Shown here: piece by piece, positions 1 to 10,819 of the stretch
Numbering within the stretch: the stretch's first letter is position 1
How the letters are laid out: each line of letters opens with the position of its first letter
Assembly: GCA_038143435.1 (NCBI GenBank)
Contig: JAYQLX010000006.1
Span: forward strand, 124,001-188,000
Reading direction: 5' to 3'
From: UBA8337 sp038143435
GTDB lineage: Bacteria; Pseudomonadota; Alphaproteobacteria; RS24
DNA: 64,000 bases
Position numbers and translations under genes: made by a program
The notes under the pieces: model-generated
Database searches by the model: none
What the model was told of the DNA's origin: nothing
What the model saw: only the letters and a program-made list of their open reading frames with translations

Positions 1-1
1 G

Positions 2-730
2 CCGCGCCATATTGAAATTCAAGTGGCCTGCGATACGCATGGCAATGCCGTGCATTTGGGCGAGCGCGATTGTTCCTTGCAGCGCCGTCACCAAAAAGTA
101 TTGGAAGAAGCCCCGTCCACGGTTCTTGACGACAAAGCGCGCGCCGCCATCGGCAAAATCGTTACCGATGCCATGAAGGGGCTTGGCTATCGCGGTGTCG
201 GCACGGTCGAGTTTTTGTATGAGGACGGCGAATTTTATTTCATTGAGATGAATACGCGCTTGCAGGTGGAACATCCCGTCACCGAAGCGATTACCGGTAT
301 TGACCTTGTGCGCGAACAAATTCGCGTCGCGCAGGGCGAAAAGCTGAGCTTTACACAAGATGATGTGAGCTTTAACGGCCATGCCATTGAGTGCCGCATC
401 AATGCCGAAAACCCCGAAACCTTCACCCCGTCACCGGGTGTGGTGCAAACCTATCACCCGCCGGGTGGTTTGGGCGTGCGCATGGATAGTTCCGTGTATT
501 CGGGCTATGCCATTCCGCCTTATTATGACAGCCTTATCGGCAAGCTGATTATCCATGCTGACGACCGCGAGGCATGTTTGATGCGCCTCAATCGCGCTTT
601 GGGCGAGTTCGCCATTGATGGGGTTGAGACGACGATTCCGCTTTTCGAAAAGCTTTTGCCCGATGAAGATTTCCGCGCCGCCGATTATGACATTCACTGG
701 CTGGAAAAATTCCTCGGCATGAAAGACTGA
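2..730 (+). CDS. accC: Biotin carboxylase subunit of acetyl-CoA carboxylase, C-terminal part
   Basis: Carboxylates the biotin on the carrier protein AccB using ATP and bicarbonate, the first half-reaction of acetyl-CoA carboxylase in fatty-acid synthesis. The gene is cut by the window start; the reading frame is open from base 2 (RHIEIQV) and 242 residues remain, a little over half of the usual ~450. Visible family motifs are FIEMNTRLQVEHPVTE (active site), GHAIECRINAE, and the C-terminal biotin-carboxylase domain ending at FLGMKD. It converges directly on the DUF2155 gene, whose stop codon begins at the next base. The aat gene that often follows accC in relatives is not between them. Confidence 0.97.
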   Translation, partial: PRHIEIQVACDTHGNAVHLGERDCSLQRRHQKVLEEAPSTVLDDKARAAIGKIVTDAMKGLGYRGVGTVEFLYEDGEFYFIEMNTRLQVEHPVTEAITGIDLVREQIRVAQGEKLSFTQDDVSFNGHAIECRINAENPETFTPSPGVVQTYHPPGGLGVRMDSSVYSGYAIPPYYDSLIGKLIIHADDREACLMRLNRALGEFAIDGVETTIPLFEKLLPDEDFRAADYDIHWLEKFLGMKD

Positions 731-1351
731 TTAACGGGTCTGAATATCGCCTTGCGTCTCGCTGACCGGCGGCAATATTTCTCCGGTAAACACCATGCCG
801 TCTTCGGTTTTGCACGCAAGCGGCCAAATATCGAAAACCGGATGCTCCATCGCGTTAATGCCGGGGCTGGAGGCAAACATCCAACCGGTAAACAGCGCTT
901 TGTCGCGCCCCGCCTTAAACTCGGAAATTTCAAGAAACGCCTTTGTTTCAGGCGGTTCTTCAGGCGGCGTGGAAACGCAGTCATGCATGGTCAGGCTCAT
1001 ATCACCAATGGCATATTCCTGACCCGATAAGAGGTCGATTTTTTGCACTTTTGCGGTCACTTTATGCAGCAAAGAAAAAGACCCGACCAACATTGGCTTG
1101 AGCGCCGCCTCTTCCTCATCTTCATCGGGAATATCAAGTATCGGCACTTCCAAAATGGACAGCGGCGCAATCAAGTCCTCGTTCTCGATTATGTCACCGT
1201 CTTCCGTATCACCGCTTTCTTCAGGCGGCGGCATGATGAGAACCGGCGGCATCATTTTGTCGTCGATAATTTGCGCAGCGGCCGGAGCGACCGCGACTAA
1301 AGCCATTGAAACGAGCAGAACGACGTTTTTATTCAGCACTTTCCTCGTCAC
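731..1351 (-). CDS. DUF2155 domain-containing exported protein
   Basis: Function unknown. The 206-residue product begins with a hydrophobic stretch ending in APAAAQ, a likely signal peptide, followed by an acidic and proline-rich linker (about residues 30-85). The DUF2155 domain occupies roughly residues 90-195 and contains SLLHKVTAKVQKIDL and the GWMFASSPGINAMEHPV motif. DUF2155 proteins next to accC and the mlaD-like gene are typical of Alphaproteobacteria, and an envelope role is inferred from that context. The start is a GTG overlapping the end of mlaD by 23 bases; other GTG codons nearby are possible, so the first few residues are uncertain. Confidence 0.85.
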   Translation of the reverse strand: MTRKVLNKNVVLLVSMALVAVAPAAAQIIDDKMMPPVLIMPPPEESGDTEDGDIIENEDLIAPLSILEVPILDIPDEDEEEAALKPMLVGSFSLLHKVTAKVQKIDLLSGQEYAIGDMSLTMHDCVSTPPEEPPETKAFLEISEFKAGRDKALFTGWMFASSPGINAMEHPVFDIWPLACKTEDGMVFTGEILPPVSETQGDIQTR

Positions 1352-1787
1352 CCGCGCTGAACAAAGCCTGGCTGACCAGTCCGATTAAATCGACTGAGCC
1401 TTGCGTGTAGAGAATTTCATCACCCTCGGACAGCATATCCTCACTGCCACCCGGTGAAAGCGATACATAATTGCCACCGAGCAAACGTTCGCTGGTAATT
1501 TTCGCGCTTGTATCGTCGGGCAGTTCTATATCGCCGCCAATGGTAAATTCGGCATTGGCATAATAGCTTTGCGGGTCAAGTTGCAGCGCCGTCACAGTGC
1601 CGATTTTAATGCCCGACATGCGGACATCACTGCCAATGGTCAGACCGTCAACGCGGTCAAATTGTGCGTTCAGGCTGTAACCGTCGCCACTGCCAGCCTC
1701 GGTAACCGAATAGCCGTAAATGACAAACATGGCCGCGACAACGAGCACGGCAGCGCCAACCAATGTTTCGACCAGATTGTCTTTCAT
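1329..1787 (-). CDS. mlaD: MlaD-like MCE-domain lipid transport protein
   Basis: Substrate-binding component of an MlaFEDB-type phospholipid transporter: anchored in the inner membrane, with an MCE domain in the periplasm. The 152-residue product has one N-terminal membrane helix (about residues 6-26) and an MCE domain with FDRVDGLTIGSDVRMSGIKI and ITSERLLGGNYVSL. I chose the ATG at 1787 because GGGGAT precedes it and MKDNLVETLVG is a natural N-terminus; an upstream in-frame start would add 13 poor residues. The partner permease and ATPase genes are about 28 kb away at 29.7-31.3 kb. It lies between the NDUFA12 and DUF2155 genes. Confidence 0.9.
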   Translation of the reverse strand: MKDNLVETLVGAAVLVVAAMFVIYGYSVTEAGSGDGYSLNAQFDRVDGLTIGSDVRMSGIKIGTVTALQLDPQSYYANAEFTIGGDIELPDDTSAKITSERLLGGNYVSLSPGGSEDMLSEGDEILYTQGSVDLIGLVSQALFSAGDEESAE

Positions 1788-1810
1788 TGTTCTATCCCCA
1801 GTCTTTCCGT

Positions 1811-2200
1811 TTATTCCGGCTTCCACGCATCATAGCCGTCCGCATAGCCGGTGGTGTCGGCCATACCGGCAGGCTTATGCGCATCTTTGGTGCCCGTCAT
1901 GTTGATTTGGCCGGGCTTCATCCAATCGCGCTTCACTTGATTGGCTTCGTCCGGCGTTTCATCGACCGTATAATGCATCCAGCCATGCCATTCAGGCGAG
2001 ATGCGCGTTGTTTCAATATCGCCATTATACAGCACCCAGCGGCGGGTTTTGCCGTTAATTGAGGCACCATGCTTGTCTTCGTAATAGCGATTGCCTTGCC
2101 CATCAATGCCGACCAGCTTGCCGCGGCGGCGCGTGATCAGCAGCGTGCCCAGCGTCTGGTCATTCCACCAAGTAAACAGCATTTTTAAAAATCGCATCAT
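1811..2200 (-). CDS. NADH:ubiquinone oxidoreductase subunit NDUFA12 family
   Basis: Accessory subunit of respiratory complex I, found in mitochondria and in Alphaproteobacteria. The 129-residue product shows the family pattern: hydrophobic N-terminus FTWWNDQTLGT, then LVGIDGQGNRYYED, RRWVLYNGD, ISPEWHGWMHYTVDE and a C-terminal region rich in Pro, Gly and Tyr. It is a strong lineage marker. It is transcribed with mlaD and the DUF2155 gene on the minus strand, the usual alphaproteobacterial order, away from the main nuo operon. Confidence 0.95.
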   Translation of the reverse strand: MMRFLKMLFTWWNDQTLGTLLITRRRGKLVGIDGQGNRYYEDKHGASINGKTRRWVLYNGDIETTRISPEWHGWMHYTVDETPDEANQVKRDWMKPGQINMTGTKDAHKPAGMADTTGYADGYDAWKPE

Positions 2201-2263
2201 CTAATCGCTCTTCCTTTATGCCGCGACAATAGCGCATTTTGGCATCAAAAATATATTGGAAAG

Positions 2264-4054
<1,791 letters not shown>

Positions 4055-4097
4055 TTTGAATATCCTCATTGACCGCAAAAGCGACTTTTCCTGCGCC

Positions 4098-4126
4098 TAA
4101 ACACAACGCTTCAGCCAATTTGTCAA
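4098..4126 (-). promoter_or_regulatory. Candidate sigma-70 promoter for aspS
   Basis: On the minus strand a perfect -35 hexamer TTGACA (4121-4126) is followed after 17 bases by a weak -10 candidate TGTTTA (4098-4103). It sits about 45 bp upstream of the aspS start in the divergent aspS/rnd gap. The poor -10 match keeps confidence low. Confidence 0.3.
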
Positions 4127-4174
4127 GATACGTTTCCACGCGACAAAACCAAGCGGCTGGCGTATAAAACGCGC

Positions 4175-5326
4175 ATGGAATTGATAACAACAAATGAGGC
4201 GCTCAAAGAATTGTGCGCCGAGTTAGCCAATCAGCGTTATATCACCGTAGATACTGAGTTTTTGCGTGAAAAAACCTTTTGGCCGCAGCTTTGCCTCATC
4301 CAAACAGCGGGGCAAGACATTGAGGCAATGATTGACCCTCTGGCTGAAGGTATTGATTTGGCCCCGTTTTACGCGTTGCTGGCCAATGAGAATGTGCTGA
4401 AAGTCATGCATGGCTGTCGCCAAGATATTGAAATTTTCTTCCATCAAGCGCAGACCATTCCGAAACCGCTTTTTGACACGCAAATTGCCGCCATGGTGTG
4501 CGGCTTTGGTGATGCGGTTGGCTATGAAACGCTCATTCGTAAAACCACCGGCGGCAAAATTGACAAAGGCAGCCGCTTTACCGATTGGAGCCAGCGTCCG
4601 CTGAGCGACAATCAACTGACGTATGCGCTGGCCGACGTCACCCATTTGCGCGGCGCTTTTGAATTTCTTGAAAATGAATTGGTCGAAAACGAGCGCGGCG
4701 CATGGCTTGATGAAGAGACCGCGCTTTTATCTGACCCGGAAATTTACGCGCAACGCCCTGAAAACGCTTGGAAGCGGCTGCGCATGCAAGACCGCCGCCC
4801 GCATGTTATTGGCGTGCTGATTGAAGTTGCCGCATGGCGCGAAACCGAAGCGCAGAGCCGCAATGTGCCGCGCAACCGCATTTTGAAAGATGACGCATTG
4901 CGCGAATTGGCCTTGCAAGGGCCGAAAGACAAGCGCGGCCTGACCCGCCTGCGCGCCGTCCCGAAAGGCTTTGAAGGCTCACGCTATGCCGACCCGCTTT
5001 TGGAAGCAGTGGCGCGCGGCCGCAAAATGGAAAAAGACGATTTGCCCGATTTGCCCGCACCGGCAGTCAATCGCCCGGGCATTGGCCCATTGGTCGATTT
5101 GTTGAAAGTATTGTTGAAGCAGCGCAGCGAAGAAACCGGCGTAGCCCCCAAGCTGATTGCCAATGTCAGCGATTTGGAGCGCATTGCCAGCGATGATGCG
5201 CCTGATGTTGCGGCGCTCAAGGGCTGGCGGCACGAGATTTTCGGCCAATATGCCGAAGCGCTGAAGGCCGGTAAACTGGCTCTCGCCTCGCAAGATGATG
5301 CCGTAATATTGGTCGAGCGTGACTAA
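4175..5326 (+). CDS. rnd: Ribonuclease D
   Basis: 3'-5' exoribonuclease that trims tRNA and other small RNA 3' ends. The 383-residue product carries the DEDD exonuclease domain: ExoI VDTEFLRE (about residues 25-32), ExoII around HGCRQDIEIF, and ExoIII YALADVTHL. An HRDC domain follows at about residues 205-290, and the length is normal for the family. No clear Shine-Dalgarno site precedes the ATG. The stop overlaps the convergent ppx stop by four bases. Confidence 0.95.
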   Translation: MELITTNEALKELCAELANQRYITVDTEFLREKTFWPQLCLIQTAGQDIEAMIDPLAEGIDLAPFYALLANENVLKVMHGCRQDIEIFFHQAQTIPKPLFDTQIAAMVCGFGDAVGYETLIRKTTGGKIDKGSRFTDWSQRPLSDNQLTYALADVTHLRGAFEFLENELVENERGAWLDEETALLSDPEIYAQRPENAWKRLRMQDRRPHVIGVLIEVAAWRETEAQSRNVPRNRILKDDALRELALQGPKDKRGLTRLRAVPKGFEGSRYADPLLEAVARGRKMEKDDLPDLPAPAVNRPGIGPLVDLLKVLLKQRSEETGVAPKLIANVSDLERIASDDAPDVAALKGWRHEIFGQYAEALKAGKLALASQDDAVILVERD

Positions 5327-6897
5327 TCCGGGTCAGCACCGCGCAATTTTACTTTCGGCTCCAATCCCAATGTTTCTGCCAAAACGGCGAGACGCTTTTC
5401 GATAATAGGCGCAATCAAATCGCTTAATTCGGGGCTGATGAACAGCTTCAATTTATTTTTGCCGACCTTTAATTTTGTCTTCGGCAAAACGCCGGGCAAT
5501 GAGGCCGATAGCGAATGCGCAAGCCGCAAGCTCAACCCCAATGCGCGGGCAATGCGGTCATCGGTTTCCGACAAATTCAAACTGCCATAATTGACCGCGT
5601 CGCTGCGCAATTCATGACGATAAGACAAAGCGCGCGCCAGAAACACCCGCTCGGCATGGGTGATGCCGGTAAACGGCGCGGTCAAAACCGTATTACTGAC
5701 CGCCGCCGCGCGAAAGCTTGGATGGCTGGCCCAAGCGAGGTCGGAAATCAAGCAGCCCGCTTGCCGCAAGCGGTCAATTTGATTGCGGGTGAAGTTTTTC
5801 GGTTCGGCATGGCGATATAATTGCCGCGTCCACATCGCCAATTCATGGCTATATGGCTCGGCTTTGCACATACGCGCCGCCATTTCCTCGCACGCCATTA
5901 ACAGCGGGTCGAGCGCCCGATATTTGCTTTTCAATTCCTGATACAAAACGCCTTCGCGCACCGCATTGGCCGAAACGATAAGCCGCGATGGCTTCACCAC
6001 CTCAATCAAAGTTTGCAAAATCAACGAAGCGGCCGGCAATGCTTCGCGGCGATTACCGGAAGCATGCGAGATGATGCGCTGCGCGCGTCGTCCGTCTTTC
6101 GCCATGAATTTGAAAAATGCGGCAATCTCTTTCGGGCGCACATCATATTGATGCAGCACTTCCAAGCCATAGCCGGAATATTCCATATGCAATTTCGCCA
6201 GCGCGCGCCATGTGCCGCCGACAATATAAATCGGTTTATCCCGCGCTTGTTTCAACCACGGCAAATCAGCCAGCGCCTGATGGATAATTTTATCCATCTT
6301 CTTGATTTTACCGCCGCTGGCCTGCTGTAAGGCCAATACACCCAACGGCAAGCTGGCCCATTGTTCAGTTTTATTATCGGCGACATAGGCCAATTCCAAA
6401 CTGCCGCCGCCGAGGTCGGCCACAATGCCTTGTGCTCCGGGTATGCCGAGCATCACCCCATCTGCCGATAAAAACGCTTCTTCTTCGCCGCTTAAAACGC
6501 GGATTTCATGGCCCAAAACCTCTTCTGCATCAGCGAGGAATTGTTCGCGATTTTCGGCATCGCGCACCGCCGCCGTGGCGAAAGCGGCAAGATTTTCAAT
6601 ACCGAGCTGATTTGCAATTTGCCGAAAGCGACGAAACGTATCGAGTGCCAAATCGTAATAATCGCCCTCAATGCGTCCTGTCGCAGAAACGGACTCTCCC
6701 AAGCGCACAAAAGCGCGTTCATTGTAAATCGGCAAAGGCGTGCGCGCCGAACCGCTAAAGCCGACCAAGCGCACCGAGTTGGAACCGATATCAAGCACAC
6801 CATGCGGGGCATCGGGGGGCAATGGCCCCAGCTTATTGAGGGCGCGTGCAAACTGCTCGGTGGTCACTTCTTGCATGACCTCAGATTGCCCCCTCAT
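5323..6897 (-). CDS. ppx: Exopolyphosphatase, Ppx/GppA family
   Basis: Hydrolyses terminal phosphates from polyphosphate; some family members act on pppGpp. The 524-residue product has two Ppx/GppA actin-like subdomains (VLDIGSNSVRLVGF near residue 35; DLGGGSLEL near 165) and a C-terminal HD-like helical domain. It follows ppk with an ATGA overlap, so polyphosphate synthesis and breakdown are translationally coupled. A second in-frame ATG at 6876 is an alternative start. A second Ppx/GppA paralogue lies at 48960-50069; the link to ppk makes this one the likelier polyphosphatase. Confidence 0.93.
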   Translation of the reverse strand: MRGQSEVMQEVTTEQFARALNKLGPLPPDAPHGVLDIGSNSVRLVGFSGSARTPLPIYNERAFVRLGESVSATGRIEGDYYDLALDTFRRFRQIANQLGIENLAAFATAAVRDAENREQFLADAEEVLGHEIRVLSGEEEAFLSADGVMLGIPGAQGIVADLGGGSLELAYVADNKTEQWASLPLGVLALQQASGGKIKKMDKIIHQALADLPWLKQARDKPIYIVGGTWRALAKLHMEYSGYGLEVLHQYDVRPKEIAAFFKFMAKDGRRAQRIISHASGNRREALPAASLILQTLIEVVKPSRLIVSANAVREGVLYQELKSKYRALDPLLMACEEMAARMCKAEPYSHELAMWTRQLYRHAEPKNFTRNQIDRLRQAGCLISDLAWASHPSFRAAAVSNTVLTAPFTGITHAERVFLARALSYRHELRSDAVNYGSLNLSETDDRIARALGLSLRLAHSLSASLPGVLPKTKLKVGKNKLKLFISPELSDLIAPIIEKRLAVLAETLGLEPKVKLRGADPD

Positions 6898-9054
6898 TCG
6901 CCTTGTTGCAAGGATTTGCCGCGCCCTGACAGGCTTGGATTGGTCATGAAATAGCCATGCGCATTAACCGCTTCTTCCGCTTTTTCAGCTTCAACGCGCA
7001 GATAATTTCCGTCGGGCTGCATGCGCCAGCTTTGTTCATTATCCAAAAGATTGGTCATCATAATCTGCCCCAGCACTTGCTCATGCACGGTCTCATTCAG
7101 TATCGGGGTGAGAATTTCCACCCGCCGATTGAGATTGCGCGGCATCCAGTCGGCTGACGAAATAAACACTTTGGCTTGGTTTGATGGCAGACCCGCGCCA
7201 TTGCCGAAACACACAATGCGCGAATGCTCCAGAAACCGCCCGACAATACTTTTCACGCGAATGTTTTCCGACAGCCCATCAACACCGGCGCGCAAACAGC
7301 ATATGCCGCGCACCACCAAATCAATCTGCACACCGGCCTGCGAGGCTTCATACAATGCATCGACAACAAACGGGTCGACCAGCGAGTTCATCTTGGCCCA
7401 AATGGCGGCCGGTTTTCCGGCTTTGGCATACGCCACTTCGGCGGCAATATTTTCCATCAGCGTGTCGCGTAAATTCTGCGGCGACATGGCCAGTTTTTTC
7501 AAATTACCCGGTTCGGCATACCCGGTGAAAAAGTTGAAAACCTGCGACGCATCGGAGGCAATCTCGCTATCACATGTAAACAGAGACAGATCGGTGTAAA
7601 TTTTGGCGTTTTGCGGATGATAATTGCCGGTGCCCAAATGCACATAAGTGCGCAAGCCGTCCGCCTCGCGGCGCACCAACAAGGCTCACTTTCGCGTGGG
7701 TTTTCAGCTGCATGAAGCCGAACACCACTTGCACTCCGGCGCGCTCCATATTGCGCGCCAAACGAATATTTGCCGCCTCATCAAAACGCGCCTTCAACTC
7801 CACCAAAGCGCTAACCGATTTACCTGCTTCCGCCGCCTCAACCAGCGCCTCGACAATCGGGCTGTCATCTGTGGTGCGATAAAGCGTTTGTTTAATTGCC
7901 AGAACGTTGGGGTCGGCCGCCGCTTGGCGCAAAAACTGCACGACCACATCAAAGCTTTCATATGGGTGATGAACCAAAATATCTTTCTGCCCGATGGCCG
8001 AGAAACAATCTCCGCCATGCTCGCGAATACGCTCCGGAAAGCGTGCCGTGAAAGGCGTAAATTTTTGTTCAGTCGGCCCCGGCGCATAAAGCTCATTTGT
8101 TTGAGATAGGCCGACCAACCCTTCAACCGCGATAACCCCGCGCTTATCAACTTTCAATTCTTTGCGCACCAGGCTTTTCAGGCTGTCAGGCATATTGGCA
8201 TCAAGCTTAAGCCGAATAACAGAACCGCGGCGGCGACGCTTCAGCGCGCTCTCAAAAAATTGCACCAAATCTTCGGCTTCTTCTTCAACCTCAATATCGC
8301 TGTCACGAATAACACGGAACATGCCCTGCCCCAGCACTTCATAGCCCGGAAAGGTTTGCTCGACAAAGGTCGAAATCAAAGTTTCAAGGCGGACAAAATT
8401 CAACCCGTCAGCGCCTTCCTCCTCAGGCAAGATGATAAAGCGGTCCAATTGCTGCGGTATCAATAAGAGGGCATTCATGCGATTGCCGTCTTCGCGGCGC
8501 GCCAATTGCAGCGCCAAAGCCAAGCCAAGATTGGGGATGAACGGAAACGGGTGCGCCGGATCAATGGCCAGCGGCGTCAGCACAGGCAGAACTTGGTCGA
8601 GAAAATAATCTTCCAACCAATCCACTTGCGTCGGCGTCAATTCATCACTTTCGCGCACGAATATTTTATTCGTCGCGCAAGTCTTTCAGCACATCGCCCC
8701 AGACTTTCTGTTGACGCTTCATCAGCGCATCGGCGCGCTCAAAATGGCTTCCAGCTGTTGTGACGGTGTCAGGCCGTCTTGGCTCGGCATTTCGACACCG
8801 GCTTTTGTCTGACCGACCAGTCCGGCCACGCGCACCATGAAGAATTCATCGAGATTGCTGGCTGAAATTGACAAGAACCGTAGCCGTTCCATCACCGGAT
8901 GCTTGGCATTGGTGGCCTCATCCAGCACACGCTCGTTGAAAGCCAGCCATGACACTTCGCGATTGATGAAACGCTCTTCCCGCGAGAAACCAAGCAGGCT
9001 CTCGGGCAATTCACTTTTCTCTCTTTTCTTAAAAACACTGATTTTTTTGGACAT
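6894..9054 (-). CDS. ppk: Polyphosphate kinase, interrupted by three apparent frameshifts
   Basis: Makes polyphosphate reversibly from ATP. The gene is whole but spread over reading frames: an N-terminal segment (9054 to about 8745), a middle stretch with ERADALMKRQQKVWGD (about 8740-8680), a third segment (about 8670-7690) with FPFIPNLG and KTHAKVSL, and a C-terminal segment from about 7685 with YVHLGTGNYHPQNAKIYTD. One missing base (a T run at 8744-8747 on the plus strand, A4 there) and one extra base each near 8675 and 7687 explain the shifts. Corrected length is exactly 719 codons plus stop, normal for PPK1. The conserved THAK histidine is present. Each junction falls inside a conserved region with no lost residues, so I read this as sequence error, not decay. 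It is followed by ppx. Confidence 0.9.
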
Positions 9055-9099
9055 TCACCAATTCCTTGAAAGTCGGCTGACGCGACTATTTGGCCTTTT

Positions 9100-9789
9100 T
9101 TATATTTCAGATATATGACTTTCCAAAATTTCTGCAACCATTGGAACCGTAATTGCCCGTTTTTCTGCCAGCGCCTGCCGGTCAATATTGTCTATCAAAG
9201 CGGCCATATCGGCATAATCGCGCACCATGCGCGGCAATAAATAATCAATCACCCGCGCATCCACTTTTAATTGTCGGTCGCTGAACAGCTTGGCCATCAA
9301 GCCGCGCATCAACGCATCGTCAGGGCTGGTCAATGCGACAGCGGCAACGGCTTTCAACCGCGACACCAAATCGGGCAAACCTATGGTCAATTGCGCCGCC
9401 GGTTTTTCCGACAGGAGCAGAATTTTGAGATTTTCATGGCGGGAAAAATTGAGCAGGTGAAACAGCACCTCCTCGCAATGCGCCGGCAATGCGTCGAGCC
9501 TGTCTACAATCACCGCATCAGGCTTTTCAGAACCGTCGAGCACGCGGGCAATATCGTCTTGCAGCAATTGAACGGCATCAATGTTCAACGCAGCGCATTG
9601 ATGCGAAAGAACCGCCGCCAAATGGCTTTTGCCGGAGCCGGTTGGCCCGTATATCCACTGCACCGGCACCTGCCAATCGCCAAAGCCGTCAATCAGGGCA
9701 ACCGCTTCTCGATTGCTGTCGGAAACAAGGAACGCGGCGCGTCCCATAGCCGCCCTTTGCGGCAAATCAAAAACCAGTTGTTCAGCCAT
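9100..9789 (-). CDS. hda: DnaA-related regulatory inactivator (Hda-type)
   Basis: Hda-like AAA+ protein that helps convert DnaA-ATP to DnaA-ADP after replication starts, acting with the sliding clamp. The 229-residue product begins MAEQLVFDLP, containing a QLxFDL clamp-binding-like motif, then Walker A GPTGSGKSH (about residues 47-55) and a Walker B/sensor region with AVIVDRLDALP. The usual C-terminal DNA-binding helix-turn-helix of DnaA is absent, as expected. The start at 9789 matches the family N-terminus; a GTG eight codons upstream is possible. It overlaps the end of the AI-2E gene by eight bases. Confidence 0.85.
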   Translation of the reverse strand: MAEQLVFDLPQRAAMGRAAFLVSDSNREAVALIDGFGDWQVPVQWIYGPTGSGKSHLAAVLSHQCAALNIDAVQLLQDDIARVLDGSEKPDAVIVDRLDALPAHCEEVLFHLLNFSRHENLKILLLSEKPAAQLTIGLPDLVSRLKAVAAVALTSPDDALMRGLMAKLFSDRQLKVDARVIDYLLPRMVRDYADMAALIDNIDRQALAEKRAITVPMVAEILESHISEI

Positions 9790-10819
9790 CTTTGGAACGG
9801 TTGACATAATCACGCATGTAAAGGGTCAGCCCATAGCGCACCAGAACGCCGATAATGGCGGCCAGCGGCACGGCCAGCAAAAGCCCCAGAAAACCGAAAA
9901 GCGAACCCATAGCCAGCAAAGCAAAAATAATCCAAACCGGATGCAGCTTCACGCGGTCGCCGACCAGACGCGGGGTCAAAATATTGCCTTCAAAGAACTG
10001 CCCGACAAAAAACACCACGGCAATCAAACCCAGCGCCGTGAAGTCAAAGCCGAATTGGCCCAAACCGAGCGCCCCTGCCAACACCATGCCAAAAGCTGCC
10101 CCGACATAAGGAATGAAGCTGATAAGACCGGCAAACACGCCGACAATCACCCCGCCCTCAAGCCCGACCAGCGACAGGCCAATGGCATAAACCGTGCCGA
10201 GAGACAGGCAGACAAGAATTTGACCGCGCGCAAAGCCGCTCAATGTCTCGTCAATTTGCTGCGCCAAAAGACGAACCACTTCGACTTGTTCATCGCGCAA
10301 AATCTCGTCAATACGCGCGACCATTCGGTCCCAATCATTAAGCATGTAAATGGCGACAATCGGCGTAATGAAAATCAATGCCAGAAGGTTGATAAAGGAC
10401 AAGCCGCTCAACAGCATGCTCGACGCGGTGCTTTGTAATCCGGCCAAAAGCGTATCGCCCATGCCTCTCACCAATTCGCTTTGCCCTTTGGCCAAATTCT
10501 GTTCCAGCATCCAGATTTGAATATCGCTGATATAACCCGGCAATGCCGCGATAATCAGCGTTATTTGTTGCGCTAAAACCGGCAGACCGAAAGCCAAAGC
10601 GGCCAGCAAGGCAAAACCGACAACAAAAGTGATGGTCAATGTCGCAAGGCTGCGCCGCATGCCCAGCGCCTCCATCCGGTCGGCCAGAGGGTCAAGAAAA
10701 TAGGCCAGCGCAAAGCCCAAAACAAAAGGCAGCATAATGTCGGACAGAGCGGTCAATAAATATAACGCCACGGACAGGCCGATAATGGTCAATAAATGGG
10801 AAAGGCGAATTTGTATCAT
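9782..10819 (-). CDS. AI-2E family transporter (PerM/TqsA-type membrane protein)
   Basis: Multi-pass inner-membrane protein of the AI-2 exporter/PerM superfamily; its substrate cannot be predicted. The 345-residue product has about eight hydrophobic segments, an extended soluble loop between helices 3 and 4, and family motifs FIPYVGAAFG and GNILTPRLVGDRVKLHP. The start at 10819 overlaps the DUF2066 stop as ATGA. The order DUF2066-AI-2E-hda is common in Alphaproteobacteria and points to co-transcription on the minus strand. Confidence 0.9.
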   Translation of the reverse strand: MIQIRLSHLLTIIGLSVALYLLTALSDIMLPFVLGFALAYFLDPLADRMEALGMRRSLATLTITFVVGFALLAALAFGLPVLAQQITLIIAALPGYISDIQIWMLEQNLAKGQSELVRGMGDTLLAGLQSTASSMLLSGLSFINLLALIFITPIVAIYMLNDWDRMVARIDEILRDEQVEVVRLLAQQIDETLSGFARGQILVCLSLGTVYAIGLSLVGLEGGVIVGVFAGLISFIPYVGAAFGMVLAGALGLGQFGFDFTALGLIAVVFFVGQFFEGNILTPRLVGDRVKLHPVWIIFALLAMGSLFGFLGLLLAVPLAAIIGVLVRYGLTLYMRDYVNRSKDG

